DNA from: Gammaproteobacteria bacterium
Lineage (GTDB): Bacteria > Pseudomonadota > Gammaproteobacteria > Chromatiales > Chromatiaceae
Reading direction: 5' to 3'
DNA: 47,322 nt
NCBI GenBank assembly: GCA_024227135.1
Contig: JAAELC010000702.1
Span: 1-47,322, forward strand
Part shown: piece after piece, positions 37,472 to 44,680 of the stretch
Numbering within the stretch: position 1 is the stretch's first letter
Layout of the letters: every line of letters begins with the position of its first letter
The notes under the pieces: generated by a model
What the model was told of the DNA's origin: nothing
The model's database searches: none
The model's input: only the letters and a program-made list of their open reading frames with translations
Program-made: the position numbers and the translations under genes

Positions 37472-37861
37472 TCAGCAGAGCCCGCTCAGGACCAGCCCGC
37501 CACCAAGAACACTGTTGAATATGGCGTGCAGTGCCCTGGCTCCAATCGGTTTGGTGACAAATTGACAGGCACCTTTTCTCACTGCCTCCGCCGCACCCGC
37601 TTCGGGACCTGCCCCGCTGTAGACAATGACCGGTAAACCCGGTTGTCGGTGGTGTAATGCCTGTATCAATTCGGTCCCCACACCATCAGGTAAGTTATAG
37701 TCCAACAATGCCAGATCAAAATGACTGGTGGAAATTGCTTTCAACGCCTCATGGCAGCAGCAGGCGGTGGATACCTGGTATCCCAGCTCTTCAAAATCCC
37801 AACAGAGCATCTGCAACAACCCGGTGTCATCCTCGGTAATGAACAGCCTTCTATCTGCCAT
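37472..37861 (-). CDS. Stand-alone receiver (single-domain response regulator)
   Basis: A 129-residue protein consisting of one receiver domain. Key residues are present: the acidic pair (ITEDDTG), the phospho-acceptor Asp (LALLDYNLPDGVG), Ser in place of Thr (IVYSGAG) and the KP lysine motif (TKPIG). There is no output domain; the C-terminus ends shortly after helix 5. It lies 31 bp downstream of an ECF sigma-factor gene on the same strand, so the two are probably co-transcribed. Its kinase is not in the adjacent genes. Confidence 0.9.
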   Translation of the reverse strand: MADRRLFITEDDTGLLQMLCWDFEELGYQVSTACCCHEALKAISTSHFDLALLDYNLPDGVGTELIQALHHRQPGLPVIVYSGAGPEAGAAEAVRKGACQFVTKPIGARALHAIFNSVLGGGLVLSGLC

Positions 37862-37892
37862 CAGGTACTCCCGTCTGGAAACATTGTCATTC

Positions 37893-38429
37893 TCAGACTA
37901 TCAGCGCTTCCCGAAGCTTTTGCCTGGCACGAAACAGTCGGGTGCCCACTCCGGCGGAGGAAATCCCGATTTGTGCTGCAATTTCCTTTTGAGAATAGCC
38001 CTCCACCACCTTCTTGACCAGGGGAATGCGATAGTCCTCCGGCAGTTTTTCGATGGCACGACGCAGTACGAAAGCTTCTATGGAGGTATCGTATCCTGAT
38101 TCTCTGGCCTTGAGTTCTTCCAGGGGAATGTCGGACTCCTGGGGTCGAAAGCGTTCGAATCGACGCGCGTTTTCCCGGCGCAGTATGGTCAACAGCCAGC
38201 CTTTTGCGGATTCGATCTTCTCCAGCTTGTCAAAAGCCCGCCAGGCCCTCATCAGTGCTTCCTGCACCAGGTCTTCTGCCGTATGGCGGTCTCCTGCCAA
38301 CCAGTAGGAATACCTCCTGAGGTCAGCCTGGTAGAGCAACACCATTTTATTGAATCGTTGCTCCCGGTTTTCCGCGATACCAGCTTCCTTGCCGGGTGAG
38401 TCATTGGTGACTAGGGCGAGATTGGTCAT
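37893..38429 (-). CDS. ECF-type RNA polymerase sigma factor
   Basis: A 178-residue sigma-70 family factor with two domains. Region 2 spans about residues 25-95 (LRRYSYWLAGDRHTAEDLVQEALMRAWRAFDKL), and region 4 about 120-175 (AIEKLPEDYRIPLVKKVVEGYSQKEIAAQIGISSAGVGTRLFRARQKL). The ATG at 38429 has GAAGGA 8 bp upstream. No anti-sigma factor gene follows; the next gene is a stand-alone receiver. Region 4.2 is intact, so it should recognise a -35 element. The upstream region has no clear self-type GGAAC promoter. The set of genes controlled is unknown. Confidence 0.93.
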   Translation of the reverse strand: MTNLALVTNDSPGKEAGIAENREQRFNKMVLLYQADLRRYSYWLAGDRHTAEDLVQEALMRAWRAFDKLEKIESAKGWLLTILRRENARRFERFRPQESDIPLEELKARESGYDTSIEAFVLRRAIEKLPEDYRIPLVKKVVEGYSQKEIAAQIGISSAGVGTRLFRARQKLREALIV

Positions 38430-38690
38430 GGTCTGTTCCTTCGATACAGTACGTTTCCAGGGATGTTACCCCTCATACTGCAGAAGCCATGCCAAAACAT
38501 ATCTTGTTGATTTTATACTATAATAATAATACTTCCTGAAAGTATCTTAATGCTTTGTTACAACATAACGTTGATATTAACGTTGTGTGCCAGCGGCTTC
38601 ACCACCCCCGATGACTTACTCACAGCAGCAATGACGAGTTCAATGGACTCTTCAGTGTTCATGGAAAAAGCCAGTTGGTGCCAATACGTC
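38430..38690. other. Gap between ECF sigma gene and MscS gene
   Basis: A 260-bp gap with an AT-rich stretch (38510-38535) likely to carry the sigma-gene promoter. An imperfect inverted repeat ACATAACGTT (38563-38572) / AACGTTGTGT (38579-38588) with a 6-nt spacer lies upstream of it, a possible regulator site. Confidence 0.4.
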
Positions 38691-40556
38691 TCACACGCTT
38701 GTTGCAAAAGTACCAGGAAAAGCAGCCGTCTCGCTCCCGGGCGGCAGCTGGGTGCTGTCTTCTATGTAGAGCTTCCGGGGTACTTTGGCAAACTCGATAC
38801 CCTCCGCGCCCAGTCGTTCCATGATCTGAGTATTGACGGCAGTGGCGTGTTCGAGATAGTCCCAGTACATGGGAGGGTGATACCAGTAGAGGACAATAAA
38901 ATTGAGATATTCCTGGGTCAAATCATTGAAGTAGACCTTGGGGGGAAAATCAGGATTGTTGATTGCTTCATTGGGATGGGGGGGTTGCTCATCGGTCTTT
39001 TTTCCAGGTCCAGGCCCATTTCCTGAAAACTCACCATCCTGTGAGCCATCCCCACCGGGTACCGCAAATATTTCTCTGAGAATCTCCAACGTGCGACTGA
39101 TCTTGGGTGGGGACGTATCAACAGCAATCCTGACGTTGAAAACCCGTTGAATGTAGGGTCGTCGACTGACGTTGACAATATCGGTGCTCGCCATTTTCTC
39201 GTTGGGAATTGAGGTGACATGACCATTCAGCAATCGGATTTTGGTGGATCTGAGGCCGATTTCCTCAACCACGCCATCATGTCCCATCACCATGATCCGC
39301 TGGTCGATCTCGTAGGGCTTATCCATGTAAATCATCAAACTTCCCAGAAGATTCTTCAGGGTGTCCTGGGTTGCAAGCGCTATGGCGAGACCGCCAATAC
39401 TGACACCGGCAAGCACCCCCACGAGAGGAATACCGATAAAATTGGCCCCGTAGACTATCGAGACCAGGGCCAATGAAATACCCACGATCCGGGCGAGCAA
39501 CCGCAGTAAGTGAGCGTTCACTCCCCTCGATGATATAGTTGGAGAGGAAATGACCAGTTCTGCAATCACCATGGGGATCAACCAGACAACCCAGGCTATC
39601 GCCAGGAAAGTGATCGCTCCCGCGAAAACCACGATGCTTTCGGCAGCCCCACCGGAAATGTTCAGCAGATGTATGTTGGCCAATGACACCAGCACCGGCA
39701 GCAGCATTATCAAAGTCAGGGGTAACGCCAGGCTGCGAAGATACCGGTTTACCGGGCGTACCGATTCCCGGGCCCGGGCAATGCGGTGGACCAGGGCCAG
39801 AAGACCCAGGGCCAGCACCACCAGCACCGCCAGCACCGCCCACTTCCAGGAACCATGTTCCCAGTGCCTTGCCTGTGTCCAGGCAGGCAGGCTGTCGATC
39901 AATCGAGCCGGAACCAACCACCCGGGCCTGTTGGCCATATATTCCACCACGTCCTCTATGGGCACCGACCGCTTGTACGACAGCTCTTTCGTCCGATCGT
40001 AGAATTCGCTCGCCCGGGAAACGGTTTCGGGATTGAACAGATACTCCCCGGCCCGTTGTCCCTCTTTGATCCGGGTAAGGGTAATCTCGGTTTGGGGTAT
40101 CTTGTAGGAGACCGGTATCTCCGACTCCGACTCCGAGACACCTGGGACACTGGACTCGGGAGGCAGATCGATGCGGCTCAGAACCTCATAGAGATAGACT
40201 CCTGTCGCGGCACCCACCGGCTTACGGCTGGCCGGTGCAACCTCGCTCAAATCCAGCGCACGCATGGCGTCGTCAATCATCAACTTTTGCTCGAGAAACC
40301 GCTGGTAATCTGGAGGTTGCCAGTCGGAGATATTGTCAAACCGCAGCACGTTATCCACCGCATCCAGGAATCCAAAAAGAGTAGCCCGGGGACTGGAGGT
40401 ATCAAGCGGTTCCAAGGGACTCTTATCTGCCCCCAGGCTCCGTCCCGGTATCATTAAAACGAACAGGAGGATCACCAGAAATAAAACCCGACTCGACACC
40501 AGGTCTGGTTGCAACACCAGGAGCAGACTGCTCCGTTCAATAGGGGAGATCATCAT
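38691..40556 (-). CDS. MscS-family mechanosensitive channel with large N-terminal domain
   Basis: A 621-residue channel of the MscS superfamily. An N-terminal hydrophobic signal (LFLVILLFVLMIPGRSLG) precedes a periplasmic domain of about 180 residues, then about four to five membrane helices. The pore-lining helix is the Gly/Ala-rich stretch VGVLAGVSIGGLAIALATQD, followed by NLLGSLMIYMDKPYEIDQRI and the beta domain of MscS (RSTKIRLLNGHVTSIPNEKM). A Gly/Pro/Asp-rich insertion (GDGSQDGEFSGNGPGPG) interrupts the C-terminal cytoplasmic domain. The channel would open on membrane tension to release solutes. The start is the first of two ATGs at 40556 with AGGA upstream. It follows the gap behind the ECF sigma gene and is divergent from slyX. 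Confidence 0.92.
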   Translation of the reverse strand: MMISPIERSSLLLVLQPDLVSSRVLFLVILLFVLMIPGRSLGADKSPLEPLDTSSPRATLFGFLDAVDNVLRFDNISDWQPPDYQRFLEQKLMIDDAMRALDLSEVAPASRKPVGAATGVYLYEVLSRIDLPPESSVPGVSESESEIPVSYKIPQTEITLTRIKEGQRAGEYLFNPETVSRASEFYDRTKELSYKRSVPIEDVVEYMANRPGWLVPARLIDSLPAWTQARHWEHGSWKWAVLAVLVVLALGLLALVHRIARARESVRPVNRYLRSLALPLTLIMLLPVLVSLANIHLLNISGGAAESIVVFAGAITFLAIAWVVWLIPMVIAELVISSPTISSRGVNAHLLRLLARIVGISLALVSIVYGANFIGIPLVGVLAGVSIGGLAIALATQDTLKNLLGSLMIYMDKPYEIDQRIMVMGHDGVVEEIGLRSTKIRLLNGHVTSIPNEKMASTDIVNVSRRPYIQRVFNVRIAVDTSPPKISRTLEILREIFAVPGGDGSQDGEFSGNGPGPGKKTDEQPPHPNEAINNPDFPPKVYFNDLTQEYLNFIVLYWYHPPMYWDYLEHATAVNTQIMERLGAEGIEFAKVPRKLYIEDSTQLPPGSETAAFPGTFATSV

Positions 40557-40769
40557 TCAAATTCCTGGCACGTGGGGAGTATATGTCAATCCGGTCAATT
40601 GCCTGCCGGCACTGGCGAGACAGAAAAACAGAGCGAACGATCACCACACCACCGCCGTTTCGGTAAGTCAAAGCTCGAATCACAGGAGTAATCTTTCTGG
40701 CAATCAGGTAAAGTCGCCGAAGACGCTGAAACCTGCATTCTCAATCATTAGAGCCTCCAGGACAAATCA

Positions 40770-40973
40770 TTGGAAGATCCGCTCATTGAACTACAGACCC
40801 GTATCGCTTTCCAGGAAGACGCTTTATACGAATTGACAAAAACAGTCATGAGTCAGCAACTGGAAATTGCCGAACTCAAAAAGGACCGGGATGAACTCAA
40901 ATCCCAGCTGAGAAGCCTCTCGCTGCAAGAGCCAGTGGAAGCCATCGATGAGCAACCACCCCCCCACTACTGA
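40770..40973 (+). CDS. slyX: SlyX family protein
   Basis: A 67-residue protein of the SlyX family, which is short and coiled-coil throughout (IELQTRIAFQEDALYELTKTV, then LEIAELKKDRDELKSQLRSL). It starts with TTG at 40770-40772, with AGGA about 7 bp upstream, and ends in the typical Pro-rich PPPHY tail. Length is normal. Function is not established. It converges with cinA, leaving only 6 bp between the stop codons. Confidence 0.93.
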   Translation: MEDPLIELQTRIAFQEDALYELTKTVMSQQLEIAELKKDRDELKSQLRSLSLQEPVEAIDEQPPPHY

Positions 40974-40979
40974 ACGGGA

Positions 40980-42263
40980 TCAGGATGCTGGTGACTTCAA
41001 CCGACGATCCCTGAAATATCGTGGCGTTGATTCGATACCAGCAATAAATCGTCTCACAAGATCCAGGGCAGCCCCGGCGACCATGGTTTGAAACATGCGT
41101 CGGCCGTAAGGAAAATAGAGGCACACGCTCCGCATATCCGCCGCACTTCCCCATGCCAGCCATACCGTACCCACCGGTTTTTCTTCGGTGCCACCGTCCG
41201 GGCCTGCGATACCGGATACAGCCACAGCACAATCAGCGCCGCTTCTGCTCAAAGCGCCCAATGCCATCTGCCTGACGACCGTCTCGCTCACCGCGCCCCG
41301 GCTAATCAGTGCTTCGGGTGACACACCCAGCATTTCCTCTTTCATGTTATTGGCATAGGTCACGAAACCGGCTTCGAAAACGGCGGACGCCCCTGCCTGC
41401 CCCGTGAGCATCGAAGCGATCAATCCACCGGTACAGGACTCGGCGGTCGTCATCTTCAAACCACGGCCTTTCAGAGTGTCCACCACAGTCCTGGCCAGGC
41501 TGCCATCACTTTCCGCCACGATGTAGTCTTTGAGCAGACTTCCGAGCCTCCCCACGAACCTGTGGTGTTCGGTGGCCGCACAGGCGGGGCTTTGGAGTTT
41601 AACTTCCAGTGTGGGCGCCCCGGCACGGAATCCTAACTCAACCTGGGGGGGGCGATCGGGAATCTCATCCACTATCCACTGTTGCAGGCTGGATTCACCA
41701 ATACCATAGGTGTGAAATCGCTGGATCAGCCGTATCTGGTCGGGATCGAGGCGCTGGGAAACATCGGGGATCAGCGTCTGTTCCAGCATCCCGCGTAACT
41801 CCACAGGTACACCGGGAGTGCAGTAGATATCACATTCAGCAAACCGTACTTTAAATCCCACCGCAGACCCCCGCGGATTGGGAATAATACTCGCACCTTC
41901 GGGAAGCAGGGACTGTTTCAGGTTGGATGGATTGAGCGGGAAAGACCGGGCGGCACACCAACGCCTCAGATGATCCACTGCTTCGGGATGCTCGACCAGC
42001 GCCGTATCGGTCAACCGGGCAGCCGCCTCGGCGGTCAGATCGTCGATAGTTGGCCCCAACCCCCCGTTAACTACCAGGATATCGGCCGTCGTTGCGAGTT
42101 CCCGCAACTGACTGACCAGTAATTCCAGATCATCACCCACGGTAACCTTCCGACTCACATCGATACCCAGTCGCCCAAAATGCTGGGCGATCATGGCCGA
42201 GTTGGAATCTACCGTATCACCCCGCATCAGCTCGTTGCCGGTAAGCAGCAATTGAACGTTCAT
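40980..42263 (-). CDS. cinA: CinA family protein (competence/damage-inducible; nicotinamide-nucleotide amidohydrolase domain)
   Basis: A 427-residue two-domain protein. The N-terminal half is a MoCF-like domain (LLLTGNELMRGDTVDSN, then VNGGLGPTIDDLT and TPGVPVELRGMLE). The C-terminal 160 residues are the CinA amidohydrolase domain (TTAESCTGGLIASMLT, then GFVTYANNMKEEMLG and VSGIAGPDGGTEEKPVGTVW), which deamidates NMN in the pyridine nucleotide cycle. AGGAG precedes two ATGs (42266 and 42263), and the second has the better spacing. It follows the DUF1244 gene by about 50 bp on the same strand. Confidence 0.95.
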   Translation of the reverse strand: MNVQLLLTGNELMRGDTVDSNSAMIAQHFGRLGIDVSRKVTVGDDLELLVSQLRELATTADILVVNGGLGPTIDDLTAEAAARLTDTALVEHPEAVDHLRRWCAARSFPLNPSNLKQSLLPEGASIIPNPRGSAVGFKVRFAECDIYCTPGVPVELRGMLEQTLIPDVSQRLDPDQIRLIQRFHTYGIGESSLQQWIVDEIPDRPPQVELGFRAGAPTLEVKLQSPACAATEHHRFVGRLGSLLKDYIVAESDGSLARTVVDTLKGRGLKMTTAESCTGGLIASMLTGQAGASAVFEAGFVTYANNMKEEMLGVSPEALISRGAVSETVVRQMALGALSRSGADCAVAVSGIAGPDGGTEEKPVGTVWLAWGSAADMRSVCLYFPYGRRMFQTMVAGAALDLVRRFIAGIESTPRYFRDRRLKSPAS

Positions 42264-42315
42264 CATTGCTCCTGGATGAAGAGCGGGCAGCCGCTGCCGT
42301 ACTTCAGACGATTCA

Positions 42316-42630
42316 TCAATGACCACTGATCCTGGTGTGGAGCGGTTTGGTCTTTTCGAAGAGTTCCAACTGCTCCGATGAGGCCTTCTTCTGGTATTTC
42401 TCCTTCCAATCTCCGTAGGACATGCCGTAGACAGCTTCGAGTGCCTGATCTTTGGTGAGATCCAGTCCCTGCTCGTCTGCCGCCTCCTTGTACCACTTGG
42501 ACAGACAGTTACGACAAAAGCCGGCCAGATTCATGATATCGATATTCTGAACATCTGTACGTGCCTGAAGGTGCTCGACCAGGCCACGGAACGCCGCAGC
42601 CTCCAGCTTGATTCGGGTTAACTCATCCAT
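42316..42630 (-). CDS. DUF1244 family protein
   Basis: A 104-residue soluble protein matching DUF1244 over its first 85 residues, with the conserved core NIDIMNLAGFCRNCLSKWYKEAA and the AVYGMSYGDWKEKYQ segment. The CRNC pair could bind a metal. Members are usually stand-alone or beside metabolic genes; no function is known. The ATG at 42630 has GAGG at 7 bp. It may be co-transcribed with cinA downstream. Confidence 0.92.
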   Translation of the reverse strand: MDELTRIKLEAAAFRGLVEHLQARTDVQNIDIMNLAGFCRNCLSKWYKEAADEQGLDLTKDQALEAVYGMSYGDWKEKYQKKASSEQLELFEKTKPLHTRISGH

Positions 42631-43206
42631 CTATGACCTCTTTTATATCTGATCTATTCGGGTACGCAGCCTATATCAATCCCGATCAGGAAGCACCCCC
42701 CGGTAAACGGGGATTGCCATCATCATGAGCCACCCGGCCCATCCGGGGGGCCACCCTTTCAGAGTCTCCTGCAGAACACGCAGACTCCACCAAACTGCTG
42801 AAGGGACCAGGCCGAAAACAGTTGCCGGGCCCTGCAGTTAACGGCAGCCGGAAACCGCCGGATGCACCAGACAATGTGGACTGTACACTTGAGCTGGCCC
42901 GAACCATTGGAAAAAAGGGGGTATAAATAGAAGATTTTTTCCCTTTCAGCACTCAATTTCCCCCGCCACCTGCCGATCAATCTAGTACTCCACTGCAGGG
43001 AATTTACTGATTAAGGGCGCCGACAAGAAGTAACGATCTGGTCTTACCCGTTCCTACTGCCCGGTTTCAGCGCAACGGCAGAATACAGAGAGCGTCTGGA
43101 CAGACCACTGCTTCACCGAGCATACAGACCAGAATCCTTCCCAATCATTGGATTACGAATTATACCGCTGCCAAAAACCACAGCAGATCACTGAAAGAGA
43201 TATCGT
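42631..43206. other. Non-coding gap upstream of pilU
   Basis: About 575 bp without a supported gene. The minus-strand frame at 42686-42952 is Ser/Gly/Pro-rich with no ribosome site and is probably chance. Small GC-rich hairpins occur near 42695-42715 and 42730-42752. The pilU promoter must lie within, but I cannot place it. Confidence 0.4.
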
Positions 43207-44319
43207 ATGGAAATAGTCCCTTACTTGAAACTGATGGTTCAGAAAAATGGCTCGGACTTATTCTTCAGTACCGGCGCTCCACCCAATCTGAAAGCTGAAG
43301 GCCGAACCATGCCTATTGGGGATACCCCTCTGGTACCCGGCATGGTAAGAAAGCTGGCCTATGCCATCATGACCGATGCTCAGATCTCCGAGTTCGAATC
43401 CACCATGGAAGGAAATCTCGCCATATCCATCAGCGGACTGGGGCGGTTTCGGGTGAATGTCTTTCGTCAACGTGGCGACGTGGCCATGGTCATACGCTAT
43501 ATCAAGGGCCAGATTCCCTCGATTGAAGACCTGAAACTACCCGAGACCCTGAAAAAACTGATACTGGAACCCCGCGGTCTGGTGCTGGTGGTGGGATCTA
43601 CCGGATCGGGTAAATCAACAACACTGGCTTCAATGATCAACTACCGGAATGAGAACGCCACCGGTCATATTCTGACCATCGAAGATCCAGTGGAGTTTCT
43701 CCACACCCATAGGAAATCGGTAGTGGACCAGCGGGAAGTAGGACTGGATACCTTGTCCTACGAGGTCGCATTGAAAAATGCCATGCGGGAAGCACCCGAC
43801 GTGATTCTGATCGGCGAAATCAGGGACCGGGCGACGATGCAACACGCGATCGCCTATGCGGAAACCGGGCATCTCTGCCTTTCCACACTGCACGCCAATA
43901 ATGCCAATCAGGCACTGGACCGTATTATCAACTTCTTTCCGGATACCGCCCATCATCAGTTGTTCATGGATCTCTCCCTGAATCTCAAGGCAGTTATCTC
44001 CCAGCGGCTGGTCAAGACCAAAGACGGCAAGCGGGCACCTGCGGTGGAGATCATGCTGCTTTCGACCTTTGTAGCTGAGCTTGTTCAGAAGGGTGAAATC
44101 CATTCCATCAAGGAAGCAATGGAGCAGGGCAACGAACGGGGTATGCAGACCTTCGACCAGGCACTCTACAAACTCTACAGAAAGGGCACCATCACCATGG
44201 AAGAGGCATTGAAGAATGCCGATTCCCGGAATAATCTTTCGCTGCGTATCCGACTCGACGAAAGCTCGACGGTCGACAGTCCCCAGGAATTCAAGATCCA
44301 CGAGGAGGAATATTTCTGA
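43207..44319 (+). CDS. pilU: Type IV pilus retraction ATPase PilU
   Basis: A 370-residue PilT/PilU-type hexameric ATPase that helps pilus retraction. The N-terminal PAS-like half (MVQKNGSDLFFSTGAPPNLKAEGRTMPI) leads to a RecA-like domain with Walker A GSTGSGKST, an Asp box near LTIEDPVEF, Walker B DVILIGEIRD and the His box (ETGHLCLSTLHANNANQALDRI). The start and the extended C-terminus (TMEEALKNADSRNNLSLRIRL) fit PilU better than PilT. No PilT gene adjoins it in the window. Confidence 0.93.
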   Translation: MEIVPYLKLMVQKNGSDLFFSTGAPPNLKAEGRTMPIGDTPLVPGMVRKLAYAIMTDAQISEFESTMEGNLAISISGLGRFRVNVFRQRGDVAMVIRYIKGQIPSIEDLKLPETLKKLILEPRGLVLVVGSTGSGKSTTLASMINYRNENATGHILTIEDPVEFLHTHRKSVVDQREVGLDTLSYEVALKNAMREAPDVILIGEIRDRATMQHAIAYAETGHLCLSTLHANNANQALDRIINFFPDTAHHQLFMDLSLNLKAVISQRLVKTKDGKRAPAVEIMLLSTFVAELVQKGEIHSIKEAMEQGNERGMQTFDQALYKLYRKGTITMEEALKNADSRNNLSLRIRLDESSTVDSPQEFKIHEEEYF

Positions 44320-44680
44320 GTCAGCCCGACTCCTGAAATAACCCTGTTTTCCAAATCAACAGATAAAACCGCCTGCCCACCAGAGAACCGGGCAGCATCC
44401 CTGGGGTGGATAGGCCCGCCGGGCCAGAGCGGCCCGTGGTCTTCGACGCCCACCCGACGATTCGTGGGTTTCCACGCCCCGCAAGCACATGTATACCGCG
44501 GCGAAAGGTAGTAGAACCAAGCAAAGTAAAGGGCGCCCTGGTACTTCAACCACATCCAATACCGTTGCCCCCTGAAAGCGCCGCTGGGGCTATCGCCATT
44601 CAGTTCGATAACCGAACTTCCAATGTAATCCCCCTGATCTATAATGGCCCCAAGCTTTCAATGTCCCAGCCAGGTAGCGC
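44320..44680. other. GC-rich gap between pilU and glgP
   Basis: About 360 bp. It holds GGCCCG-C-CGGGCC (44413-44425) and a GC-rich block to 44490. Several open frames occur on both strands, none with a ribosome site. The frame on the minus strand (44175-44555) overlaps the 3' end of pilU and has a protein-like run rich in Trp, Tyr and Pro, which may reflect an untranslated repeat rather than a gene. Confidence 0.4.

Noticed and set aside
38550-39026. Plus-strand frame of 158 codons antisense to the MscS gene
   Set aside because: Most of it lies opposite a well-supported channel gene and it has no start signal.
42686-42952. Minus-strand frame of 88 codons between the DUF1244 gene and pilU
   Set aside because: Ser/Gly/Pro-rich chance composition and no ribosome site.
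44175-44555. Minus-strand frame of 126 codons antisense to the pilU end
   Set aside because: It overlaps a certain gene, has no ribosome site, and is better explained as a possible repeat than as a gene.
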